DNA from: Bilifractor sp002394235
GTDB taxonomy: Bacteria; Bacillota; Clostridia; Lachnospirales; Lachnospiraceae
NCBI RefSeq assembly: GCF_052118845.1
Contig: NZ_JBQKGJ010000011.1
Coordinates: 1-64,000 of the forward strand
Direction of reading: 5' to 3'
DNA length: 64,000 nt
The notes under the pieces were generated by a model that ran no database searches, was not told the DNA's origin, and saw nothing but the letters and a program-made list of their open reading frames with translations. This document shows, piece by piece, positions 36,362 to 44,190 of this stretch (position 1 is the first letter of the stretch; every line of letters starts with the position of its first letter). A program made the translations under genes and the position numbers.

Positions 36362-37435
36362 TCACTGCGAGGTGAGGGATGCCTGCTTTCTGTAGTCCCT
36401 TGGCGCCATGTGGTATCTGGCCTGGAACGCGCGGTTGAAGGTCGCCTGGCTCTGGAAACCGCAGTCGAGGTAGATATCCGTGACAGACCGGTCGCTGTCT
36501 GCAAGAAGCGCGGACGCATGCTGAAGCCGGACATCGTTGAGATAATGGTTGAAATTCTGGTGAAACACACCGGAAAAGACCCGGGAGAGTGCAAATGGGC
36601 TGATTCCGAGCGCCTGCGACATCGTGGTCAGAGAGATGTCCTCCCGGTAGTGAGCGGATATGTACACCGCTGTCTGGTATACGATGTCGTGATCCTTCAG
36701 ATCTGTTCTTTTCTGCAGCTTCAGAAGAGGGAGACTGCTGGCAAGAATGATTTGTGTGAAGGAGTGGTTCAGCGTATTGATGCAGGCGGCGTTCAGCTGC
36801 TCGGACAATGGAGAGGAGCGGGAGAGCTTTCCAGACTTTGTACCAGTGCTTTGAGGGACAGTCCTGTCGGAGGCGTGCTTCGGCGCGGATGTGACAGAAC
36901 AGATTTCATGGTTCTGCATCGCAGCGATATCTGATGCATCGGAAGACACAGCCGTGTCCTCGCTCTCTGTCAGGTCAGACAGATCCTGCGGCGGAAGCTC
37001 GGGAACATTATTATTTCCGTGGGTAGGATTGAGAAAATCAGGCGAGGAATACAGATGTTCGCGATTGATTTTCATCAGGTTCTTCAGCGCATAGATTACA
37101 TTCGGCGGAACCTGCTCCTTCGGGATCACCGGATTCTCCGGCTCGTAGTTTCGAAGAAAGTCTGCATAGATTCCGAAATAGGCAGGAGATGCCAGAAGGG
37201 TGACGTGCTGATTCGTGCCCTGGGAAAAAACCTGATAGTGGTGAATGAGATTCGGGAAGATGACGCCGAGATCACCCGGCTTCATCTCGAACAGGTCGGT
37301 TCCGGTTCCGGCTACAATCGAACCGTTCGTCACAAGAATGATTTCGATTGACTGGTGCAGATGGGGAGGAATATGAATAGAATTCTGCTTCACGATCTGC
37401 AGATGATCGGCGCTTTCTTCGTAAATTGGTATCAC
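36362..37435 (-). CDS. AraC-family transcriptional regulator with cupin-like N-terminus
   Basis: The protein has 357 residues. The N-terminal domain (NSIHIPPHLHQSIEIILVTN, MKPGDLGVIFPNLIHHY) is a cupin-like sugar-sensing fold. A polar insert rich in Ser, Thr and Asp (about residues 135-210) is longer than usual. Two helix-turn-helix motifs form the C-terminus: DISLTTMSQALGISPFALSR and RSVTDIYLDCGFQSQATFNR. GTG 37435 is chosen because AGGAGG lies 6 bases before it; the frame extends to 37651 only through low-complexity sequence. Its target is unknown; the divergent small protein and GH13 gene are candidates. Confidence 0.83.
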   Translation of the reverse strand: MIPIYEESADHLQIVKQNSIHIPPHLHQSIEIILVTNGSIVAGTGTDLFEMKPGDLGVIFPNLIHHYQVFSQGTNQHVTLLASPAYFGIYADFLRNYEPENPVIPKEQVPPNVIYALKNLMKINREHLYSSPDFLNPTHGNNNVPELPPQDLSDLTESEDTAVSSDASDIAAMQNHEICSVTSAPKHASDRTVPQSTGTKSGKLSRSSPLSEQLNAACINTLNHSFTQIILASSLPLLKLQKRTDLKDHDIVYQTAVYISAHYREDISLTTMSQALGISPFALSRVFSGVFHQNFNHYLNDVRLQHASALLADSDRSVTDIYLDCGFQSQATFNRAFQARYHMAPRDYRKQASLTSQ

Positions 37436-37499
37436 GGCGGTCCTCCTTGCAAGATTTGATTGGTTTTTTATTCCTTTTGATGCGAAGTATAGCAGAATA

Positions 37500-37660
37500 T
37501 GCGGTATTTTACAATTGCAGCAAGGAAGAAACAAAGCAATAAGAAACAAGGAAACAAGGAAATCAGGAAACCGGGAAAGATTTGAAAAGATCTGAAAAGG
37601 TCGCGAAAGACCTGAAAAGATCTGTAAAGACCTGAAAACAACTGGAAACACCTGAGAACC
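37500..37660. repeat. Purine-rich degenerate repeat
   Basis: The plus strand is a run of AAAGACCTGAAAAGATCTG-like units and AAGAAACAAGG-like units, with almost no pyrimidine runs. It lies between the divergent AraC gene and a small gene. Confidence 0.6.
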
Positions 37661-37701
37661 TGCACAACAGACAGATCATTACGAAAGAGAGGATATAGAT
37701 T

Positions 37702-37887
37702 ATGATGAACACAAACGTAACAACAAAGAACAACAATGTAATGGGAAAGAACACAGCAAGAGTATATAACGGAAGAAATACAAAGACATCTCTTAAGGAT
37801 CGCTTCCATGCATATATGAGAGAGGTTGTTGATTTCTACGGTGATATCGCAAGAAGAAGCGGATATCGTAATCCGATGGGCTTCTGA
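37702..37887 (+). CDS. Small hypothetical protein, 61 residues
   Basis: I do not recognise it. It begins MMNTNVTTKNNNVMGK, an Asn/Thr-rich stretch, and ends with RFHAYMREVVDFYGDIARRS, which could form an amphipathic helix. AGAGAGGA lies 8 bases before the ATG and a strong terminator at 38012-38070 follows, so it may be a monocistronic small gene. There are no Cys residues, membrane segment or signal peptide. The alternative is a non-coding transcript. Confidence 0.5.
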   Translation: MMNTNVTTKNNNVMGKNTARVYNGRNTKTSLKDRFHAYMREVVDFYGDIARRSGYRNPMGF

Positions 37888-38254
37888 TGAAAGCAGGAGA
37901 CCGCAATTCGGAGACTCCGGAAGGTAAGTGTCGGAGCTTCGGCGAAGGATTATTGAGCAATGCAAACAGAACAGATATTTTTCTCCGGAGAAAACCGGGG
38001 ATCGGAAAATGGACAGAAAACGGATGGATCTCTTGATTGAGACTGCCGCTTTTCTGTCTTTTCTTTTTATATGTTGCAATTCTGTCCATTTCTTTTTGTA
38101 TGTTATATAATGGATCGGAGTGTTCAGCGGAATGACCTACATTGTTCTTGTCTGGCACTGTGAACAGAAACAGGTATGTCTGATTATCTGTTGAACGGAA
38201 ACAGGTAGATCTGAATATAATGAGAGAACTGTATAAGGAAGGGAGAAATACATT
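37888..38254 (+). other. Intergenic region with terminator and promoter
   Basis: GACAGAAAA (38012-38020) pairs with TTTTCTGTC (38050-38058), with an inner CGG/CCG, followed by TTTTCTTTTT: a convincing terminator for the small gene. A -10 TATAAT at 38106-38111 may drive the GH13 gene. ACAGAAACAGGT and GGAAACAGGT recur near 38165 and 38197. Nothing else is seen. Confidence 0.55.
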
Positions 38255-40066
38255 ATGGCATGGTACGATGAAGCGGTTTTTTATCATATTTATCCTTTGG
38301 GACTTACCGGTGCGCCGAAGCAGAATGACTACAGTGAGCCTGTGCACCGCATGAAGAAGCTGATCCCATGGATTGATCATATGAAGGAGCTCGGATGCAG
38401 CGCGCTGTATATCGGACCGCTTTTTGAATCGGCAAGTCATGGATATGATACCACCGATTACCGGAAACTGGACAGCAGACTGGGAGACAACGAGGATCTG
38501 AAGGAGTTCGTGTCAAGGTGCCATAAGGCCGGAATCCGGGTTATTTTTGACGGTGTATTCAACCATACCGGGAGAGATTTCTTCGCGTTCCGGGATCTGC
38601 AGAAGAACCGTGAGAGCTCTGCATATCGGGACTGGTACTGCAATGTAAATTTCGGCGGGAATAATGAGTACAACGATGGATTTTCGTATGAAAACTGGGG
38701 CGGATACAATCTGCTGGTCAAGCTGAACCAGAGAAATCCGGAGGTTCAGAATTACATCTGTGATACGATCCGGTTCTGGGTGAAGGAGTTTGACGTGGAC
38801 GGCATTCGCCTGGACGCGGCAGATGTGCTGGATTTTGATTTTATGAAGTGTCTGCGCAGAACCGCCAATGAGGTGAAGAAGGACTTCTGGCTGATGGGCG
38901 AGGTCATCCACGGCGACTATATCCGGTGGTCAAATCCGGAGATGCTCCACGCTGTCACGAATTACTGTCTGCACAAGGCACTCTATTCCGGACACAATGA
39001 GCACAATTATTTTGAGATTGCGCACACGGTACGAAGACTGTACGAAATGGGCGGCAACCGGCCGGACGGACTCGGTCTCTACAATTTTGTGGACAATCAT
39101 GATGTGGAGCGGATTTACACAAAGCTGAACAATAAGGCACATATGTTCCCGGTACATGTCCTGCTCTATACCCTTCCGGGAGTGCCGTCGATCTATTATG
39201 GCTCGGAGTTCGGCATCGAGGGACGCAAGGAATGGGGAAGCGACGCGTCGCTTCGTCCGGAGCTGAACCTCGATGATTACAGGGATGCGGTAAGAACAAA
39301 CCCGATCACGAGAGAAATCGCTGCGCTTGGACGGATCCGGCAGTCGGTGAAGGCACTTTCGTATGGAGCGTATAAGGAACTTCTGCTGACAAACCGGCAG
39401 TATGCGTTTGCCAGGGAGTGGAATGGGGAGAATGTTCTGGTCACGGTAAATAATGACGACAATGATTTTACCATGACGATATCTGCCGAGGGTGGGGAAC
39501 ATTTTATCGGAGGACTTGCCGGAACGTCGGTGACCGCGCAGAACGGGCAGATTACTGTCACAATTAAGGCGAATTCCGGAGAGATCTGGATCCCGGCGGC
39601 GGAAGGGGAGAACCCGGATTTCATGAAAACATCGGTATGCAAGGCAGAATCAGGAAACATAGATACTCCGGCATGTGAGGAGGAAACCGACATTGCGGAT
39701 ACTCCGGCATGTGAGGAGGAATCCGAAATGAAGGATGGCGCGGCATGCGAGGTGGAATCCGAAGTGAAGGATGGCGCGGCATGCGGGGCAGACTCCAAAA
39801 TGAAGGATACGTTGACAGCGGAGACGGAATCCGGAATACGGCAGCCTGGAGAGCAGGTTTCGGAGGAAAGCATAGAGAAGAAGACCGGGAGACTTCTCAA
39901 GGAAGCGGCTGGAAAATCGTATGAGGAGATGACAGTCGAGGAACTGCAGGCGGCTATTTTGGCAAAACTTGCGTCGAATGGACCTGTCACAGATCAGATG
40001 AAGCGTGATGTGGCGGAAAATATCTGGCATGATTCCCTGGTGAACTGGGTAAAGAGCTTCCGATGA
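38255..40066 (+). CDS. GH13 alpha-amylase family glycoside hydrolase with Cys-bearing repeat linker
   Basis: The protein has 603 residues without a signal peptide, so it is cytoplasmic. The GH13 barrel shows VIFDGVFNHTG, the nucleophile Asp187 in GIRLDAAD, the acid/base Glu216 in GEVIHGD, and Asp283 in VDNHDVER. A C-terminal beta domain runs to about residue 450. An acidic linker then holds four 12-residue repeats with one Cys each (CEEETDIADTPA, CEEESEMKDGAA, CEVESEVKDGAA, CGADSKMKD). A compact helical end follows (YEEMTVEELQAAILAKLASN). It probably hydrolyses short alpha-glucans; the exact specificity is not clear. AAGGGAG precedes the ATG. Confidence 0.87.
   Translation: MAWYDEAVFYHIYPLGLTGAPKQNDYSEPVHRMKKLIPWIDHMKELGCSALYIGPLFESASHGYDTTDYRKLDSRLGDNEDLKEFVSRCHKAGIRVIFDGVFNHTGRDFFAFRDLQKNRESSAYRDWYCNVNFGGNNEYNDGFSYENWGGYNLLVKLNQRNPEVQNYICDTIRFWVKEFDVDGIRLDAADVLDFDFMKCLRRTANEVKKDFWLMGEVIHGDYIRWSNPEMLHAVTNYCLHKALYSGHNEHNYFEIAHTVRRLYEMGGNRPDGLGLYNFVDNHDVERIYTKLNNKAHMFPVHVLLYTLPGVPSIYYGSEFGIEGRKEWGSDASLRPELNLDDYRDAVRTNPITREIAALGRIRQSVKALSYGAYKELLLTNRQYAFAREWNGENVLVTVNNDDNDFTMTISAEGGEHFIGGLAGTSVTAQNGQITVTIKANSGEIWIPAAEGENPDFMKTSVCKAESGNIDTPACEEETDIADTPACEEESEMKDGAACEVESEVKDGAACGADSKMKDTLTAETESGIRQPGEQVSEESIEKKTGRLLKEAAGKSYEEMTVEELQAAILAKLASNGPVTDQMKRDVAENIWHDSLVNWVKSFR
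39674..39808 (+). repeat. 36-bp tandem repeat encoding Cys-containing linker
   Basis: Four in-frame units begin at TGT/TGC codons at 39674, 39710, 39746 and 39782. They encode acidic 12-residue repeats with a single Cys each. Confidence 0.85.
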
Positions 40067-40077
40067 GAACAGTATTT

Positions 40078-40104
40078 AAAGCCACCGGCTGGTCCGGTGG
40101 CTTT
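40078..40104 (+). terminator. Terminator after GH13 gene
   Basis: A perfect 11-bp stem pairs AAAGCCACCGG (40078-40088) with CCGGTGGCTTT (40094-40104). Confidence 0.7.
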
Positions 40105-40128
40105 GCTGTCAATTTCATTATAATAGCA

Positions 40129-40187
40129 TTGACAAAGACCTGGCTCAGGTGTATTTTTAAATTACATATGAACGATTGAGCATATGT
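40129..40187 (+). promoter_or_regulatory. Promoter and candidate ArsR/SmtB operator of the metal ATPase gene
   Basis: TTGACA (40129-40134), a 17-base spacer and TATTTT (40152-40157) are followed by the dyad ACATATG-N10-CATATGT (40164-40187), near the expected transcription start. AT-rich ATATGAAC-type dyads are typical operators for the ArsR/SmtB family. The sensor encoded downstream of the ATPase would repress here until metal binds. Confidence 0.65.
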
Positions 40188-40249
40188 TTAATAAATCAAA
40201 AGAAAATATTGTTGCCACATGAAGAAATTTTAACAGCCAGGGGGTGCCT

Positions 40250-42610
40250 ATGAGCGACATGGATGACATCAGGAAGAAAAGAACGGAGCTGATTTGTGAC
40301 GCGGAGAAAGTGTCACAGGAAGTGAAGGCTGCGGAGACAGAGCAGAAGGAGAAAGAGGAACGCTTGGCAGAAGAGCGGGAGGAGGCGCTGAAGAATTCCG
40401 AGACCAGGAAATTCGACGCGGCGAAACTGTTACAGGAGCAGGAGCGGTCCGAAAAGGAGCGGGCTGAACAAGAACGGTCAGAACAGGAGCGGTCCGGAAA
40501 GAAGCGGGCTGAACAGGAACAGTTAGAAGAGGATGGGCCTGAACATGACAGGCCCGAACAGAAGCGGTCTGGATCGGAGAATTCAGGACAGCCGCAGTCA
40601 GAACAGCAGGAGTCAGAGCAACGGAAATCAGGGCAGAAGCCTGTGAAGAAAGAAAAGGCCGAAGATGATGCTGACGACGAGAATGACGATGAAGATAATG
40701 ACGATGATGAAGACGATGAGATGGAGCCAAAGCAGAAGCTGATTCAGATCGTCGTTTCAACAGGGCTTCTGATCGCCGCATACCTGATTAACCGTGCTCT
40801 TCCCGGTCTGGAAATGTGGCAGCGTCTGCTGATCTATCTGGTGCCTTACATTGCAGCGGGATTCGATGTCCTTCGGGAGGCCGGCGAAGGAATCGCTCAC
40901 GGCGAGGTGTTTGACGAGTCATTTCTGATGACTGTCGCGACGGCCGGAGCGCTGCTGATCGGTTTTGTACCGGGAGGCAAAGAGATGTTTCCGGAGGCAG
41001 TGTTCGTGATGCTGTTTTTCCAGGTTGGAGAGCTGTTTGAGGGGATTGCCGAGGGCAACAGCAGAAGGGCGGTATCGCAGCTGCTCGACATTCGTCCGGA
41101 TACCGCGAACCTGGAGTGCGGCGGAGAAGTGAAAACGGTAAATCCTGAGGAGGTGAAGGTCGGTGATATCCTTGTGGTAAAGCCGGGAGAAAAAGTCCCG
41201 ATGGACGGGATCGTTGTGGAGGGAAGTTCAAGTCTTGACACAGTGGCGCTGACCGGCGAGAGCTTGCCGCGTGATGTCAGAACCGGAGACGTGATTCTTT
41301 CCGGATGCGTGAATCAGAACGGGCTTCTCCGGATGAAGGTGGAAAAGGAATTCGGGGAGTCAACTGCCGCGAAGATTCTGAAACTTGTCGAGAATGCCGG
41401 GAGCAGGAAGTCAAAGAGCGAAAAATTTATTTCAAAATTCGCCAGGGTTTACACGCCGATTGTCGTGCTTGCAGCGGTGGCGGTGGCTTTTCTTCCGCCG
41501 CTTATTTCGGGCGATTTCGTCGGGAATTTTGCCACATGGCTGCTCCGCGCCCTGACCTTCCTGATCGTATCCTGCCCGTGCGCGCTGGTGGTTTCCGTAC
41601 CGCTTGCGTTTTTCGGCGGAATCGGCGCCGCGTCCAAAATCGGTGTTCTGATCAAGGGATCCGGATATATGGATGCTCTCTCCAGGGCGGATACCGTAGT
41701 GTTCGATAAGACCGGAACACTGACGAAGGGTGTTTTTGAAGTGACGACGCTTCATCCGGAGTGCATCGAAGCGAAGGAACTGCTTCACCTGGCGGCGCAT
41801 GTAGAAAGGTATTCCACTCATCCGATCGCTGTCTCCCTGCGGCAGGCATTTGGAAAAGAAAATGACGGCTGTGAGGTTGAGAATGTAGAGGAAATTGCCG
41901 GCCGGGGAATCCGTGCTGCGGTAAACGGAAAGACGGTGTGTGTCGGCAATCAGAAGATGATGGAGGATGTCGGCGCAAAGTGGAAGATTTGCAATGAGCC
42001 GGGCACAATCATTCATGTAGCGATCGAGGGTAAGTACGCAGGTCATATCCACATCAATGATGTTGAAAAACCGGATGCGGCGCAGGCGATCGCGTCGCTG
42101 AAGGCGGTCGGTATCCGGAAGACGGTGATGCTTACAGGAGACCGGGAGAAGGTTGCGGAAAAGGTTGCTGCAGACCTCGGCTTAGACGAGTACAGAGCGG
42201 AGCTTTTTCCGGCGGACAAGGTATCCGAGGTCGAGAGGCTGATTGATGAGAAACCGGACGGAACCTCTCTTGTATTCGTAGGAGACGGAATCAACGATGC
42301 GCCTGTCCTTGCACGGGCAGATGTCGGAGTTGCCATGGGCGCACTTGGATCGGACGCCGCGATAGAGGCGGCAGATGTAGTCCTGATGGATGACAAGCCT
42401 TCGAAGATAGAGAAAGCGATCCGGATTTCAAGAAAAACCATACGGATTGCGAGACAGAATATTGTGCTGGCGATTGTAATCAAGATTGCTATCCTGCTTC
42501 TGGCAGCTGTCGGACTTGCGCCGATGTGGCTCGCGGTGTTCGGGGATACTGGAGTACTGCTGATCTGTGTCCTGAACTCGACGAGAACACTGAGCTACAA
42601 GAAAGGATAA
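40250..42610 (+). CDS. Heavy-metal P1B-type ATPase, Zn/Cd class
   Basis: The protein has 786 residues. The first 165 are highly charged (Glu, Gln, Lys, Arg, then an Asp/Glu tract) and lack the usual HMA metal-binding domain. Eight membrane segments follow. The transport motif is SCPCALVVS, the phosphorylation site DKTGTLTKG, and the hinge GDGINDAPVLARADVG. Lys in VIKIAIL and Asp in FGDTGVLL in the last two segments match the P1B-2 (Zn/Cd/Pb) class. ATG 40250 follows GGGGG by 5 bases. The acidic tract may act as a soft metal collector. The ArsR/SmtB gene directly downstream supports metal efflux. Confidence 0.88.
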   Translation: MSDMDDIRKKRTELICDAEKVSQEVKAAETEQKEKEERLAEEREEALKNSETRKFDAAKLLQEQERSEKERAEQERSEQERSGKKRAEQEQLEEDGPEHDRPEQKRSGSENSGQPQSEQQESEQRKSGQKPVKKEKAEDDADDENDDEDNDDDEDDEMEPKQKLIQIVVSTGLLIAAYLINRALPGLEMWQRLLIYLVPYIAAGFDVLREAGEGIAHGEVFDESFLMTVATAGALLIGFVPGGKEMFPEAVFVMLFFQVGELFEGIAEGNSRRAVSQLLDIRPDTANLECGGEVKTVNPEEVKVGDILVVKPGEKVPMDGIVVEGSSSLDTVALTGESLPRDVRTGDVILSGCVNQNGLLRMKVEKEFGESTAAKILKLVENAGSRKSKSEKFISKFARVYTPIVVLAAVAVAFLPPLISGDFVGNFATWLLRALTFLIVSCPCALVVSVPLAFFGGIGAASKIGVLIKGSGYMDALSRADTVVFDKTGTLTKGVFEVTTLHPECIEAKELLHLAAHVERYSTHPIAVSLRQAFGKENDGCEVENVEEIAGRGIRAAVNGKTVCVGNQKMMEDVGAKWKICNEPGTIIHVAIEGKYAGHIHINDVEKPDAAQAIASLKAVGIRKTVMLTGDREKVAEKVAADLGLDEYRAELFPADKVSEVERLIDEKPDGTSLVFVGDGINDAPVLARADVGVAMGALGSDAAIEAADVVLMDDKPSKIEKAIRISRKTIRIARQNIVLAIVIKIAILLLAAVGLAPMWLAVFGDTGVLLICVLNSTRTLSYKKG

Positions 42611-42717
42611 GACTGCCTTCCGTGTATCAATGGGTCTTGATAAATAGCGAACGCTCTACTGGCGCAGCGTAAAAAAATAAGTATGCAGAAAGTGATATGG
42701 AGAGAAAAGGATTTGAA

Positions 42718-42786
42718 ATGAAAGAAAATACAGTCCAGAAAAGAACCTGTTGTATGCCGGATGAGCGGGAGAAGGATTTGAAATGA
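42718..42786 (+). CDS. Duplicated leader mini-ORF, 22 residues, overlapping the metal sensor gene
   Basis: A 65-base segment with ribosome site, start and first 16 codons of the ArsR-type gene is tandemly duplicated. The upstream copy encodes MKENTVQKRTCCMPDEREKD plus LK, then stops at TGA, which overlaps the ATG of the sensor gene (ATGA). It keeps the Cys-Cys motif of the sensor N-terminus. It could couple translation or be a by-product of the duplication. There is no direct evidence that it is made. Confidence 0.4.
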   Translation: MKENTVQKRTCCMPDEREKDLK

Positions 42787-43103
42787 AAGAAAATATTGTT
42801 CAGAAAAGAACATGCTGTATGCCGGATGAGAATGAGATGTTCGATCTGGCCGAGCTGTTTAAGGTTTTCGGAGACTCTACGCGAATCAGGATTCTGTTTG
42901 CTCTGTTTGATTCGGAACGGAGCGTCGGTGAGATCGCTGAGCTTCTGAATATGACACAGTCCGCGGTATCGCACCAGTTGAAGATCCTGCGGCAGTCCAA
43001 GCTCGTAGAAGCAAGAAGAGACGGAAAACAGATTTTTTATTCGCTTGCGGATGAACACGTACATACGATCATCCGGGTCGGGAGAGAGCATATCGAGGAG
43101 TAA
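42783..43103 (+). CDS. ArsR/SmtB-family metal-responsive repressor
   Basis: The protein has 106 residues. Its N-terminal arm carries Cys11-Cys12 (KRTCCMPDE). The winged helix is SVGEIAELLNMTQSAVSHQL, with recognition helix near residue 60. The last helix has ADEHVHTIIRVGREHIEE, matching the alpha-5 DxH...HxxE zinc site of SmtB/CzrA-like sensors. Both an N-terminal thiolate site and the alpha-5 site may be present, so it could sense Cd/Pb or Zn. Its start overlaps the mini-ORF stop. The dyad at 40164-40187 is a good operator candidate. Confidence 0.87.
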   Translation: MKENIVQKRTCCMPDENEMFDLAELFKVFGDSTRIRILFALFDSERSVGEIAELLNMTQSAVSHQLKILRQSKLVEARRDGKQIFYSLADEHVHTIIRVGREHIEE

Positions 43104-43153
43104 GGGGCTTGAATCGGTCGAAGCCCTGCACAGAAAATAAATTTTTAAACTTG

Positions 43154-43214
43154 AAGATTCCACAGTCCATTAACGAAGCCGGGATGCGGCAGAAAGCGGA
43201 CGGTGGAATCTTTT
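43154..43214 (+). terminator. Long hairpin after the metal-sensor gene
   Basis: AAGATTCCAC (43154-43163) pairs exactly with GTGGAATCTT (43203-43212), followed by TT. The long loop (39 bases) makes the terminator call uncertain. Confidence 0.4.
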
Positions 43215-43398
43215 GCTGTGCAGGATTGCGCAGTACGGCACAATTCGTAGCTTTTTTACATTATACATAACGAAGCTTTTCGAAAATGCAGACAGGGTCG
43301 TCGTACGTAAAGCCGTGCGAAACAGAAAGGATGTGATTTCAAAGACAACAGGTATGAGTACGAAGTGAAACGGAAATGCAAATGATGCCAAGATTTTC

Positions 43399-43488
43399 TT
43401 GACATTTTATATCAGAGGACGTACAACTGACTTATCATACGAAATAAATAAAAGTTATGAACGAAAGTTTTTGCAAGGGAAAACGAAA
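43399..43488 (+). promoter_or_regulatory. Promoter with three phased ACGAAA sites before the aldolase gene
   Basis: TTGACA (43399-43404), a 17-base spacer and TACAAC (43422-43427) form the promoter. ACGAAA occurs at 43439, 43461 and 43483, exactly 22 bases apart. Direct repeats with CGAAA cores are common DeoR-family operators, and a DeoR regulator is encoded two genes downstream. Confidence 0.65.
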
Positions 43489-43497
43489 GGAGACGAC

Positions 43498-44172
43498 ATG
43501 GAAATTTTAATTGATACTGCGAATGTTGAGAAGATCCGGAAGTATAACGAGATTCTGAATCTGACGGGGGTGACCTGCAATCCGACGATTATTTCAAAGG
43601 AGAAGGGGGATTTCTGGAAGATTCTTGAGGAGATCCGCTCCGTGATCGGCGGGAAACAGCTGCATGTTCAGGTGACGGCGCAGGATTATGAGGGGATGCT
43701 GCGGGAGGCGGATGTGATTGCGAACCGGCTTGGCGCGGAGAATACCTATATCAAGGTTCCGGTAAATGAAACGGGACTTCACGTGATCCGCACACTGAAG
43801 GAGAAAGGATTCAAGGTGACAGGAACTGCCGTGTACATGACGCAGCAGGCGATGCTGGCATCATCGGTCGGTGCAGACTATGTGGCGCCGTATTTTAACC
43901 GGATGAATAACAACAATGTACGGGCAGGCGAGGCAATTGCAGAAATGGCGGATCTGTTCCGGATGCATGGGACGGGCACGAAGATTCTTGCCGCGAGCTT
44001 TCACAACACACAGCAGATTATGGATGCCTTTCTGGCGGGAGCGGATGCCTGCACGGCGGATCCGGCTTATTTTTCCGCGATGGTGGAAAATCCTCTTATC
44101 GCAGATGCCGTCCGGGGATTCGACGATGACTGGAAGAGTGTCTACGGGGACCGGAGAATCTACGAGCTTTAA
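43498..44172 (+). CDS. Transaldolase-like aldolase, fructose-6-phosphate aldolase (FSA/TalC) type
   Basis: The protein has 224 residues, the size of single-domain FSA/TalC enzymes. It begins MEILIDTANVEKIRKYNEIL. Motifs are GVTCNPTIISKE, the Schiff-base Lys in NTYIKVPVNETG (near residue 85), FKVTGTAVYMTQQA and a C-terminal FDDDWKSVYG. It would cleave or form sugar phosphates with dihydroxyacetone or glyceraldehyde phosphate. ATG 43498 is chosen for AAAGGAG 6 bases upstream. First gene of an operon with an FGGY kinase and a DeoR regulator. Confidence 0.86.
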   Translation: MEILIDTANVEKIRKYNEILNLTGVTCNPTIISKEKGDFWKILEEIRSVIGGKQLHVQVTAQDYEGMLREADVIANRLGAENTYIKVPVNETGLHVIRTLKEKGFKVTGTAVYMTQQAMLASSVGADYVAPYFNRMNNNNVRAGEAIAEMADLFRMHGTGTKILAASFHNTQQIMDAFLAGADACTADPAYFSAMVENPLIADAVRGFDDDWKSVYGDRRIYEL

Positions 44173-44190
44173 GGGCAGGGGGTGCTGTGA

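Noticed and set aside
37500..37660. CRISPR-like short repeats
   Set aside because: Units are degenerate, have no unique spacers of constant length, and no cas gene is near.
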